64,000 bases of DNA from Hassallia byssoidea VB512170 (lineage in GTDB: Bacteria; Cyanobacteriota; Cyanobacteriia; Cyanobacteriales; Nostocaceae). Each line of letters opens with the position of its first letter. Within the stretch, counting starts at the first letter, position 1. A program made the position numbers and the translations under genes. Below, piece by piece: positions 47,169 through 56,130 of the stretch. The DNA is taken from contig NZ_JTCM02000014.1 in the NCBI RefSeq assembly GCF_000817785.2, positions 1 to 64,000 on the forward strand, written 5' to 3'. The notes under the pieces are model-generated. The model worked only from the letters and a program-made list of their open reading frames with translations, did not search any database and was not told the DNA's origin.

Positions 47169-47801
47169 CTATAAAGATTGAATTTCTGCATTGAGATTGC
47201 GACGAGCAGCTTTTTCCCCAACCTCAAACATCAAAGTTGTAAAGTAAATACGCTGACGCTGCAAAAAGCTCTCTAAAACTTGTCTGCGACCGACAATATA
47301 TTCTGCTTCTGACACCCAAGCATATTCCTGACGAATGTAAAGAGCGTATTCTCGATATTGGACTGGGTTAGCAGCCAAAATTGCCAAATCAGCATCAAGT
47401 AGGACTTGACTATCAAAGTCATCTGCCGCAGCTTGATGGTTTTTGGTATTTATAATCAGACGAGTTACAGCAGTAATATTACTGGGGGGAATGCCCAAAC
47501 TACTCAGCAATTCACAAGCCACCGCAGCGCTTCTTTCTTCATTATTTTGAGCTTTAGTGTCATAAACTACATCGTGAAACCAGGCAGCAAGTTGAACCGC
47601 AGCTAAATTTCTGGTATAAGCTTGCAAATTGTCAATAATTTTGAGAACGTGGTAAATGTGTTTGAGCGTATGGTAATAGCGATCGCTACTAGAGTAAGCC
47701 TCAACTAAAAGATTAAATGCGCTCTGTGCCGCTACTTGGTCAACTTCAAAACCAGAGAGTGTCCGCTGCCACTGACAAAATAATGATGAGTCAAGTTTCA
47801 T
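47169..47801 (-). CDS. HD-domain protein
   Basis: 210 residues. The HD motif of metal-dependent phosphohydrolases is in AAWFHDVVYDTKAQNNEERSA, preceded by the His of YHTLKHIYHVL. The family is often annotated as predicted metal-dependent HD hydrolase (sometimes mislabelled NMDA receptor subunit). Substrate unknown. Ten bases after the acyltransferase-GAF gene on the same strand, so co-transcription is likely. Confidence 0.85.
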   Translation of the reverse strand: MKLDSSLFCQWQRTLSGFEVDQVAAQSAFNLLVEAYSSSDRYYHTLKHIYHVLKIIDNLQAYTRNLAAVQLAAWFHDVVYDTKAQNNEERSAAVACELLSSLGIPPSNITAVTRLIINTKNHQAAADDFDSQVLLDADLAILAANPVQYREYALYIRQEYAWVSEAEYIVGRRQVLESFLQRQRIYFTTLMFEVGEKAARRNLNAEIQSL

Positions 47802-47810
47802 TTAGACAGT

Positions 47811-49055
47811 TTAAGTTTCCAGTATATCTGTAACAAACGGTTCAATCGCCAACCCAATGCGATCGCCTACAAGTTGCAGTCGCTGTACATCATCTTTGGT
47901 GAATTCACAGTGACGAAACGTGCCAACATGAAAGACACCACTTATCCCCTTTTTAAGCTGCAAAGGGACACCTATCATTGATTGAATTCCCCTATTTCGC
48001 AAAATCGGACTCACAACTTCTACTTTTGACAAATCGTCTACAATCATTTGCTCACCACTTGCGGCTATACGACCTGCAAAGCCTTGCCCAATCGGAATTC
48101 GCACAGCTTCTACAATTTCTTCTTCAAGACCGATGGTGGCGCATACAGCTAATTGCTGCCCGCTCTTTGTGGGCAATAAAATCGTAATTGTATCCACATT
48201 CATTACTTGACGGATGCAGTCAAGCAGCACGGAAAGCAGATTTTCTAAAACAAAATGAGGAAATACAGTATCGTTTACTGTCAGGGGATAACTTAGTTCA
48301 GCAGTCTTCTCAATTTGAGCTAGAGCTACACTTAGCTTAATGTCGAGGCGGCTGTTATTATTATGTGTTAGCTTCGTTTGTTCTTTGTCTTGGCGATCGC
48401 GGATCGCTTTTGCCGGCACACCCACTGCAATTGAGAACGGAGGGATATCTTTGCTAACAACCGATCCTGCACCAATCACACTACCTTGACCGATGGTGAC
48501 TCCATCTAATACTGTCACTCCATGCCCAAGCCAACAGTTATCCTCTATAATAATTCCCTTGCGAGTCACACCTTGTTCTCTGATTAACACAGTCAGGTCG
48601 GCAAAATTATGATTGTTAGCATATATCCCTGAGTGAGATGCAATCATACAGTGCTTACCAATTTTAATGTTGCCAGGACCAGCGATACAAACGTAAGGAG
48701 CGATATATGTATTTTCATCAATATGAATACAGGTATTGTCTAACGCTCCAATTTCAACACCACGCTCTAGGGCTACTCGCTCTCCAAGATAAATTTTATT
48801 ATTTTCATGTCCTCTTCCATCTAAACGAACATTCTTGAAAATATGCACTCCATCGCTTATTTCTATGCTAGAAGCGCCAAGAAATTCAACGCCGTTTTGA
48901 ATATAAACTGAGCTACCAATACGGGCAAAAATACTACGATACAATACATTTCTTAACTTTGCACCCAGAGCAATTGACGGAATCCATCCAAGGATTGTCG
49001 TAACTAAAACTTCCTTCAATCGCATCCATCTTGAAGCAGATTGTTTTGTATTCAT
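47811..49055 (-). CDS. Left-handed beta-helix acyltransferase fused to a GAF domain
   Basis: About 414 residues. The N-terminal part is a hexapeptide-repeat acyltransferase (about 50-215, with HNFADLTVLIREQG and GHGVTVLDGVTIGQGSVIGAG ... SIAVGVPAKAIRDR). The C-terminal part is a GAF domain (about 260-410, ending in VGTFRHCEFTKDDVQRLQLV). Likely acetylates a sugar or surface polysaccharide under control of a GAF ligand. The fusion is unusual. The ATG at 49055 has GGGAG upstream; a longer frame starts at 49130. Confidence 0.85.
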   Translation of the reverse strand: MNTKQSASRWMRLKEVLVTTILGWIPSIALGAKLRNVLYRSIFARIGSSVYIQNGVEFLGASSIEISDGVHIFKNVRLDGRGHENNKIYLGERVALERGVEIGALDNTCIHIDENTYIAPYVCIAGPGNIKIGKHCMIASHSGIYANNHNFADLTVLIREQGVTRKGIIIEDNCWLGHGVTVLDGVTIGQGSVIGAGSVVSKDIPPFSIAVGVPAKAIRDRQDKEQTKLTHNNNSRLDIKLSVALAQIEKTAELSYPLTVNDTVFPHFVLENLLSVLLDCIRQVMNVDTITILLPTKSGQQLAVCATIGLEEEIVEAVRIPIGQGFAGRIAASGEQMIVDDLSKVEVVSPILRNRGIQSMIGVPLQLKKGISGVFHVGTFRHCEFTKDDVQRLQLVGDRIGLAIEPFVTDILET

Positions 49056-49704
49056 TTTTTGATAACTCCCAAAGAAATTTGCTGTTAATATTGAAGCAAC
49101 TACACTATCAAAAGTTTCAATTGCTATCAAGAGTCAAATAATACTTTTTTAGTAACCGCTGTAATCGTCTTAAATTTCCTCATCATCTTGTCAAAATAAA
49201 GTTGTTGAGTTGATGAGATATTCAATTGAATTTTCCTCAGAAGATAATTGCTACAAGCAATTAGGCACAATTTATACCTGGATGTAATTATTCAATTTAT
49301 ATTTACATTTTTTAGACGGCTACACGCAATCTAGGGGGGAGTATCTCCAACTTCGGACATCACATTAAAGTCCACCATTGGGCTAAATAAGTATCTACTT
49401 CCCCTACTGCTGTAGCGGCTTTTTTGTCGCCAGTTTGTACCGTCTAATATTGTGTTCACTACAAATAAAGATGATTAAATAACTGACTACTTAAGACTTG
49501 GAATACAAGTCTAACAATATTTTTACTGTAACTTCACTCTTTTTTGTAAAGTATTAATGAAGTTATTTTGGAGTATGTTTATAAAACAGTGAAGACAAAA
49601 AGATAACAATACACAGAAAAGAGCTATCTCTTACCTGCATAAGGCTTTATGGCAATTAAGAAAACTATTTATTTACCAAGGCTGCAAAATAAATAATAAA
49701 AATC
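49056..49704. other. AT-rich intergenic region
   Basis: About 650 bases between two GAF-encoding genes. GGGGGGAGTATC and AGTAGGGGAAGT-like stretches occur near 49332-49410, but no gene or defined structure is seen. Confidence 0.4.
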
Positions 49705-50418
49705 TTAATCTACTTGCGATCGCATGAAGCTAAATACGTAAATGTATCTTTGGATAGATGAATTATAGAAAGTTTTGACAACGTTTTTTAATTTAAGAAT
49801 TTGCTTCCTCAAGGCAGATAAATTCAGCAAAAATTCCCGATGGATAATATTGATGTAAGATATAAGTTTTCCGACATTGTGATGCCGATCGCACTCGATC
49901 TGCAACACATCTGCATCCCCTATCATCAACTTCAGGCGATGTGCAATCAGTTGCAGTTGCTGTACATCGCGTTCGTTAAAGTAGTGAGAATCAAACGTAC
50001 CGACGTGTAGAACTCCAATCGATTGTTCATTAATAGGTATTGGGATACCGACAAGCGATCGCAAACCTTTCTGGCGGAGAATTGGACTGTAGACTTCTAC
50101 CGCCGACACATCATCAATTATCATCGGCAGCATATTCTCGGCGATGCGACCGGCAATTCCTTGCCCGATGGGGATACGGATCTGTTGTCTAATTTCCTCC
50201 TCTAGTCCCAAAGTAGCGTATACGGCAAGATGCTGTTGGTCTGACACAGGAAGCAAAAGCGTGACTGTATCTACCGATGTATACTCTTGCAGCCATTTAA
50301 GTAGTCTTTTGATAGAGGCGGCAAATTGAGTTTTTGTGTTATTTCGCCTCTCACCTACAACTACATTCCAGCCTCTATAAGGCATTGGTTGACCAGTGTG
50401 ATTTCCCCAAAATATCAT
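49705..50418 (-). CDS. GAF-domain protein
   Basis: 237 residues. One GAF domain (about 30-165) with LGLEEEIRQQIRIPIGQGIA and VGIPIPINEQSIGVLHVGTF, then a basic helical C-terminus. It is a paralogue of the GAF half of the acyltransferase fusion at 47811-49055. Likely a small-molecule sensor; no output domain. Confidence 0.85.
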   Translation of the reverse strand: MIFWGNHTGQPMPYRGWNVVVGERRNNTKTQFAASIKRLLKWLQEYTSVDTVTLLLPVSDQQHLAVYATLGLEEEIRQQIRIPIGQGIAGRIAENMLPMIIDDVSAVEVYSPILRQKGLRSLVGIPIPINEQSIGVLHVGTFDSHYFNERDVQQLQLIAHRLKLMIGDADVLQIECDRHHNVGKLISYINIIHREFLLNLSALRKQILKLKNVVKTFYNSSIQRYIYVFSFMRSQVD

Positions 50419-50658
50419 GCTTAAAAAGAGTGTTTTTTAAGCAAATTATAACTTTTTCATGCGAAAAAATCGGTATAAATCCCACCAACTGTTCTTATCA
50501 GAGAAAGCGATCGCTCTACTGAGTCGTAAAAATGAAGCATAAAGAATTACACATACAGCAACGCGCTTGCGCGATCGTGTGGTCAACTATAGCTAAAATC
50601 AATAAGGTATAGTAGAGCGATCGCTCTACTAAAGCGCTCGCACTTTTCACACAAGTCT

Positions 50659-51775
50659 ATGGAAGTTTTAGAACTCAAACGCGAAATCGAAACGTTATCT
50701 AATCGCCTGGGTAAAACTCAGGACTATCTTTGACATCCCTGCACTGACAGCTAAAATTCAAGATTTAGAACAAATATCGGCACAGCCAGAATTTTGGGAC
50801 GACCAAACCCAGGCTCAACAAATACTGCAAGAACTCGACAACCTGAAAGTACATTTGTCGCAGTATCATCAGTGGCAAGCCAGTCTAGAAGATACTAAAG
50901 CAGTTTTTGAGCTTTTGGAGTTAGAAACTGATGAGGGACTACTCCAAGAAGCACAAACTACCCTCAGCAACCTTAATCGCGAACTTGACCAATGGGAATT
51001 ACAACAGTTACTTTCCGGTCAATTCGACGAAAAAGGCGCAGTCCTGACGATTAACGCCGGCGCTGGTGGAACAGATGCTCAAGACTGGACAGAAATGCTG
51101 TTGCGGATGTACACTCGTTGGGCAGAAAAGCAAGGTTACAAAGTCACCTCAAGTGAACTTTCCGAAGGTGATGAAGCCGGAATCAAATCAGTAACCATAG
51201 AAATTACAGGTCGCTATGCCTACGGGTACTTGCGATCGGAAACAGGCACTCATCGCTTAGTGCGAATTTCACCCTTCAATGCCAACGGCAAACGGCAAAC
51301 TAGTTTTGCAGGGGTGGAAGTAATGCCGCAAATAGATAATACCGTACAACTAGATATTCCAGATAAAGATTTGGAAATTACCACATCTAGAGCTGGTGGT
51401 AAAGGTGGGCAAAATGTCAACAAAGTGGAAACAGCAGTGCGAGTTGTTCACCTTCCCACCGGTCTTGCCGTCCGTTGTACAGAAGAACGCAGCCAACTGC
51501 AAAATAAAGAGAAAGCTCTCGCCCGCTTGAAAGCGAAGTTGCTAGTTATTGCCAAAGAGCAACACGCCCAAGAAATTGCCCAAATTCGGGGTGATATGGT
51601 CGAAGCCTCTTGGGGGAACCAAATCCGTAACTATGTGTTTCACCCTTACCAAATGGTAAAGGATTTGCGTACCAATGTAGAAACTACAGCGATCGGCGAT
51701 GTGATGAACGGCGAAATTGACATGTTCATCCAATCTTACCTGCGGCAAGAAAACCAGTTGGTAGAAAGTAAATAA
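50659..51775 (+). CDS. prfB: Peptide chain release factor 2 (programmed +1 frameshift)
   Basis: Frame 1 begins at ATG 50659 ([20 protein letters not shown]) and meets TGA at 50731. The stop is in the CTTTGAC context with an internal AGGACTAT Shine-Dalgarno-like sequence, the classic prfB autoregulatory +1 shift. Reading on from 50732 gives the rest of RF2, about 371 residues in all. The peptidyl-tRNA hydrolysis motif GGQ is in [19 protein letters not shown]. Recognises UGA and UAA. Low RF2 raises frameshifting and restores its own level. Confidence 0.97.
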
Positions 51776-51888
51776 AAATTGGGCAATGGGCAATGGGCAA
51801 TTGTTTAATCGGCATTGGGCAATGGGAATTAAAGACGCTCGATTTTTGATGCGCGTTCTAATAAGATTCTTTTCATGCCCAATGCCCC
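51776..51888. repeat. GGGCAAT tandem repeats
   Basis: GGGCAATGGGCAAT-type units after prfB, with related CCCAATGCCC units near 51877-51887. Confidence 0.75.
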
Positions 51889-52065
51889 ATGACGGCAGGT
51901 GCTCCACTTGGGGAGACCCCAAGACCGCACTGCCTCCCCCATGCCCCATGACGGCAGGTGCCTCAACGGAGGGAACCTCCGCACGGCACAGCCAAACCTA
52001 TGCCCGATGACGGCAGATGCCTCAACGGAGGGAACCTCCGCACGGCACAGCCAAACCTATGCCCC
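51889..52065. repeat. Three tandem 59-bp structured repeats
   Basis: Copies begin at 51889, 51948 and 52007 with ATGACGGCAG. Each has an outer GTGC/GCAC stem and an inner hairpin. The inner stem is CTTGGGG/CCCCAAG in copy 1 but CGGAGG/CCTCCG in copies 2 and 3, so arms changed together. Copies 2 and 3 differ by about two bases. Confidence 0.9.
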
Positions 52066-52149
52066 ATTCCCCATTCCCAATTTGCCAAACTGGCAACTGT
52101 CGCCTCACCAAACTGTTACATTTATAAATGAGTTTGTTATCAAATCATC

Positions 52150-52305
52150 ATGAGCAACTCTCATAAAACCGAAACTAAACCAAGCTACGTCAAACTCGCC
52201 ATGCGAAACATGGTGCGTAAGGGTGGCACTTCTATTAAACATTTTGCGCTAACCGCAGTCGGACTTGTGGCTGTCTTGGTGGGTCTTGCTTATCTGACTC
52301 ACTGA
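52150..52305 (+). CDS. DUF3285 small membrane protein
   Basis: 51 residues, shorter than many gene finders report. A basic N-terminus (KPSYVKLAMRNMVRKGGTS) is followed by one membrane helix (HFALTAVGLVAVLVGLAYLT). It matches the cyanobacterial DUF3285 family, which is often found between prfB and ybeY as here. Function unknown. Confidence 0.85.
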   Translation: MSNSHKTETKPSYVKLAMRNMVRKGGTSIKHFALTAVGLVAVLVGLAYLTH

Positions 52306-52347
52306 CGATACCCTCGCTGTTCGCTTAGTCTTACTTTGTGGAGAAAA

Positions 52348-52872
52348 GTGCAAGTCGAATTATATGTAGAAGATTGTTTTCATTTTGCTCCCCCAGCCAA
52401 AGCTGTAAATCTTGGGGAGGCTGAGATTCCAATTTCGGCTGAAACTTGGTCAAGCTGGTTTCGTCGCTGGTTGGAAATATTACAACCTGATATTTCCCCA
52501 AAATCAATTTCTGAAATCGGCTTACGTTTGACAGATGATGCAGAAATTCAAGCTTTAAATGCCCAGTATCGTCAGCAAAACAAGCCGACAGATGTTTTAT
52601 CTTTTGCAACATTAGAGGTATTTCCTCAAAGTCAGGAAATAAGTGGAGCAATGCCTTTATATCTAGGTGATATAGTTATTTCTGTAGATACGGCTAAACG
52701 TCAAGCTCAACAGCAAGGGCATAGTTTAGCAACGGAATTAGCATGGTTAGCGGCTCACGGTTTATTGCATCTACTAGGCTGGGATCATCCTGATGAAGAA
52801 ACAGAAACGCGAATGCTGAAACAGCAAGCGATATTACTGAAGGCAATTGGTATTGCCATTGACATAGAATAA
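52348..52872 (+). CDS. ybeY: Endoribonuclease YbeY
   Basis: About 174 residues. The zinc-binding [11 protein letters not shown] motif (H3xH5xH pattern, about 133-143) and [13 protein letters not shown] are diagnostic. Processes 16S rRNA 3' ends and takes part in ribosome quality control. Start: GTG at 52348 with GGAG upstream, giving [11 protein letters not shown]; a TTG four codons earlier is possible. Confidence 0.94.
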   Translation: MQVELYVEDCFHFAPPAKAVNLGEAEIPISAETWSSWFRRWLEILQPDISPKSISEIGLRLTDDAEIQALNAQYRQQNKPTDVLSFATLEVFPQSQEISGAMPLYLGDIVISVDTAKRQAQQQGHSLATELAWLAAHGLLHLLGWDHPDEETETRMLKQQAILLKAIGIAIDIE

Positions 52873-53014
52873 CACTTGCCTGCGTGACCGTAAGTGTTAA
52901 TTTTTTGTCATTCTTTATATAATACTTGTGTAGAAAATTACCGAAAAATTGATTGGGCGATTAAAATCAGCTAAGATTCCCACTTTATTTAATCTGCTGT
53001 TATATTTTCAGCCT

Positions 53015-53476
53015 ATGTCCAAACAAGTTTCTTCATCACCCACGCCAAACCACTTAGAAACAATTGTGACCAACGAACGGGAACTCTCCTGGCGCGTTGC
53101 CTCTAATTTATTTGTTAGTTTTAAGTATGCCTGGGCTGGAATCAGCTATGCTTTTCAAAGTCAACGCAACTTTCGCATTCATGTAGGTGTTGGCATCCTC
53201 GCAATCGGCTTGAGCCTTTTTTTACATCTACAAGCAGTGGAAATAGCGGTGATTGGCTTAACTAGCGGTTTAGTTTTGGCGCTAGAGTTGTTGAATACAG
53301 CGCTCGAATCTCTGGTAGATTTAACAGTCAAGCAAACGTATCATGATTTGGCGAAAATTGCTAAAGACTGTGCTGCTGGTGCTGTGCTAGTTTCTGCTTT
53401 AGTCGCGGTGCTGGTTGCTGGTATACTTTTACTTCCGCCAATGTTTACCTTAATATTGTCGGCATTGAAATCCTGA
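53015..53476 (+). CDS. dgkA: Diacylglycerol kinase (DgkA family)
   Basis: 153 residues. Three membrane helices in the DgkA core with the catalytic motif ELLNTALESLVDL and the N-terminal FKYAWAGISYAFQSQRNFRIH. Phosphorylates diacylglycerol (or undecaprenol) at the membrane. The ATG at 53015 is chosen because the family core begins after MSKQVSSSPT. Confidence 0.92.
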   Translation: MSKQVSSSPTPNHLETIVTNERELSWRVASNLFVSFKYAWAGISYAFQSQRNFRIHVGVGILAIGLSLFLHLQAVEIAVIGLTSGLVLALELLNTALESLVDLTVKQTYHDLAKIAKDCAAGAVLVSALVAVLVAGILLLPPMFTLILSALKS

Positions 53477-53717
53477 GAAGCGATGTCTGACTCAGGTCCG
53501 CTTTGCGTCTACGCACTTTATCAAAGGAGGTGACTGCGTTGCCCAGATAACCTCCCACCGAAGCAACTGGTATTGCCAAATCTGATACAATACTAAATCT
53601 TATATTAATTAGGCACGATTAATCGTGTTTTATATTCACATGTCTAAACAACTATTAAAATCTGGTGAGAGTAAAACGCTCATTATATTCAGTTGTAAAA
53701 TCTAGGAGTTAATCGCT

Positions 53718-54314
53718 GTGCTTGTAGTCATCGATAATTACGACAGCTTTACCTATAACTTGGTGCAGTATTTGGGAGAACTAGCAGCAGAGTTTCCAGT
53801 AGCAGAGGATATTAAAGTTTTTCGTAACGATAAGATATCTGTTTCGGAAATTCGGTCACTAAAGCCTGATGCAGTCGTGATTTCCCCAGGACCTGGACGA
53901 CCAGAAGATGCGGGAATTTCTCTAGATTTGATTGAAAATCTCGGATCTAACTTGCCTATTTTAGGCGTATGTTTAGGACATCAAAGCATTGGTCAAGTAT
54001 TCGGTGGTAAAATCGTTTCTGCCCCTGAATTGATGCATGGCAAAACTTCTCTTGTATCTCACGCAGGAGTAGGAGTTTTTCGGAGTTTAGAGAATCCTAT
54101 GACCGCAACCAGATATCATAGTTTAGCGATCGACCGCGAAACTTGCCCGGACGTGTTAGAAATCACTGCTTGGGTAGAAGATGGAACTATTATGGGAGTG
54201 CGACACCGGAACTATCCTCACATTGAAGGCGTCCAGTTTCACCCAGAGAGTGTCCTGACATCTTCAGGTAAGCAGTTATTGCGAAACTTTCTGGAACAAT
54301 TACAGTCGAGATAG
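53718..54314 (+). CDS. trpG: Glutamine amidotransferase of anthranilate/aminodeoxychorismate synthase
   Basis: 198 residues, class I amidotransferase. Nucleophile Cys85 in [17 protein letters not shown], and His/Glu in [10 protein letters not shown]. Opens with [17 protein letters not shown] and [13 protein letters not shown], as in TrpG/PabA. Supplies ammonia to TrpE or PabB; the partner is not in this window, so TrpG versus PabA cannot be settled. GTG start with AGGAG upstream. Confidence 0.92.
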   Translation: MLVVIDNYDSFTYNLVQYLGELAAEFPVAEDIKVFRNDKISVSEIRSLKPDAVVISPGPGRPEDAGISLDLIENLGSNLPILGVCLGHQSIGQVFGGKIVSAPELMHGKTSLVSHAGVGVFRSLENPMTATRYHSLAIDRETCPDVLEITAWVEDGTIMGVRHRNYPHIEGVQFHPESVLTSSGKQLLRNFLEQLQSR

Positions 54315-54316
54315 TA

Positions 54317-55090
54317 ATGAAACGACGACAGTTGATGGGGTATGCTGGGACGGGGTTACTAACAGCCTTGGTTACTGACTTTAGTTCACACCTTCAAGCT
54401 AACGCACAATCTAGCGGTTCATTATCAGTTCAGTGGTTGGGTCATTCTTGCTTTCTGTTTACTGGTGGTGGTACAAAAATTCTCGTAAATCCGTTTCGGT
54501 CAGTGGGTTGTACTGCTAAATATCGTCCTCCCCAAGTCGTCACCGCAGATTTGGTACTAATTAGCAGTCAACTGTTAGATGAAGGTGCGGTGGAAGGATT
54601 ATTGGGAAATCCAAAGCTAATTTACGAACCGGGAGTTTACGAATTTCAAGGCATAAAATTCCAGGGAATTGCCATAGACCACGATCGCAAAGGCGGTAAG
54701 CAGTTTGGCATCAACACCGCTTGGAGTTGGAAGCAAGGCGGAATTAATATCTTACACTTAGGAGGAGCCGCCGCACCGATTTCAATTGAGCAAAAAATCC
54801 TCATGGGGCGTCCTGATGTAGCATTCATCCCCGTGGGAGGTGGTGCGAAAGCTTACAACGCCCAAGAAGCCAAGCAAGCAGTTCAGGTGTTAAATCCCAA
54901 GCTGATAATTCCTACCCAATATCGTACACAAGCCGCAGATACTGCTACCTGCGATATTTCCCCACTCGATGATTTTTTAAATTTGATGCAGGGCGTGAAT
55001 GTACGTCGTAGCAATAGTGACACTCTTGCTATTAGCTCTGGTAGTCTACCAAAAAATGGCGAGATTCAACTTTTAAGTTACAAATATTAA
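54317..55090 (+). CDS. Degenerate metallo-beta-lactamase-fold protein with Tat-like signal
   Basis: 257 residues. An N-terminal RRQLMGYAGTG signal is followed by an MBL fold of the UPF0173 type (LSVQWLGHSCFLFTGGGTKI, ILHLGGAAAPIS, FIPVGGGAKAYNAQEAKQAV). The HxHxDH metal site expected near residue 80-90 is replaced by LISSQLLDEGAV, so metal catalysis is unlikely. Starts 2 bases after trpG and is probably co-transcribed. Confidence 0.82.
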   Translation: MKRRQLMGYAGTGLLTALVTDFSSHLQANAQSSGSLSVQWLGHSCFLFTGGGTKILVNPFRSVGCTAKYRPPQVVTADLVLISSQLLDEGAVEGLLGNPKLIYEPGVYEFQGIKFQGIAIDHDRKGGKQFGINTAWSWKQGGINILHLGGAAAPISIEQKILMGRPDVAFIPVGGGAKAYNAQEAKQAVQVLNPKLIIPTQYRTQAADTATCDISPLDDFLNLMQGVNVRRSNSDTLAISSGSLPKNGEIQLLSYKY

Positions 55091-55189
55091 GATGATTCAA
55101 GGGACAGTTGTGGTGCAGGCATCCTGCCTGCAATTCTCATTTGAATGCATTTGATTTCAATAAAAATTTTGATTTTTGAATTTAGGAAA

Positions 55190-55801
55190 ATGTCTCAGTT
55201 TACCAGTAAATTAACTGGTTTAACATTCAAAAAAGTGTTATTTGTAGCACTTTTTTGCATGATACCAACTAGCATCTTTGTCATACCAAAAATTGGCAGT
55301 ACCCAAATTTTTGCAGCAAGTAGTCAGGTAACTTACCAAAGTCAGAAATTTGGCTTTAAGATAACATATCCTAATAGCTACACTTTAGATAAAACCTTTG
55401 AAAATAAATATCCTGACCAAGGATATTTGACATTGTGGAAAAATTCTGACTATCAAGCAATTCAGGCTGGTAAATTATTTACGACTGAAGCACCATCTAG
55501 CAGTATCAGCATTTCTGCATTCAGTAATCCTAATAAACTTTCAGCGCTGCAATGGGTAACTCAAAATACTCCGCAGTCAAATTTTAAACGTTTCCGTCAA
55601 GGTAATTATCAAACTTTAAATTTTGTCGGTCAAAGTGCTATATATTATTCCTGGTGTGGGCTGATCTGTGGTGATAATATAGTCTTACCCAGTAAAAAGG
55701 GACAGTATATTATAATACTAAATGTCGGTTACGGAAACAAGTCAGACAAAATTAGACAAGACTTTCAACGGATTATTTCAACTTTCCAATTAACGAGATG
55801 A
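55190..55801 (+). CDS. Secreted hypothetical protein (PsbP-like fold possible)
   Basis: 203 residues from the ATG at 55190. Signal peptide about 1-45 (FKKVLFVALFCMIPTSIFVI ... IFAAS). The mature protein starts QVTYQSQKFGFKITYPNSYTL, which resembles PsbP/MOG1-like secreted proteins of cyanobacteria, and has CGLICGD as a possible disulphide. Function unknown. Confidence 0.65.
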   Translation: MSQFTSKLTGLTFKKVLFVALFCMIPTSIFVIPKIGSTQIFAASSQVTYQSQKFGFKITYPNSYTLDKTFENKYPDQGYLTLWKNSDYQAIQAGKLFTTEAPSSSISISAFSNPNKLSALQWVTQNTPQSNFKRFRQGNYQTLNFVGQSAIYYSWCGLICGDNIVLPSKKGQYIIILNVGYGNKSDKIRQDFQRIISTFQLTR

Positions 55802-55851
55802 TTGACTTTAATAAATTGGGTTTTGAGAACAATAATCTTTGCCAAAATCCA

Positions 55852-56024
55852 ACACCCTAGAAGGATACCGTTGGCGAATGGTAGGTCTGACCCCTCATTT
55901 TACCAAAAAACCTTCGTAAAGACGTTCCAGCGGAACGTCTCTACAATCGTGTCCGGCAAAACGTCTCTACAATCGTATAAGGGGCAAGACCCCTGATTCG
56001 CTCTTCTGTATCCTTATAGGGTGT
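55852..56024. repeat. Small element with 16-bp terminal inverted repeats
   Basis: ACACCCTAGAAGGATA (55852-55867) and TATCCTTATAGGGTGT (56009-56024) pair with one mismatch across about 140 bases. Inside are AGACGTTCC/GGAACGTCT hairpins and two CTCTACAATCGT units. It could be a MITE-like element. The rest of the gap to 56130 holds no gene. Confidence 0.65.
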
Positions 56025-56130
56025 AAGCTCTTGGAAGGTGTTGTATAAAAAATACAATTTCTAACTACCCCGCATCTGGCAACTCTGGCAAAATCGAGCC
56101 ACAATAGATTGTCATCAGCACAGTAGCAAG

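Noticed and set aside
50659-51775. prfB as a frameshifted pseudogene
   Set aside because: The TGA lies in the known programmed-frameshift context and all later motifs are intact.
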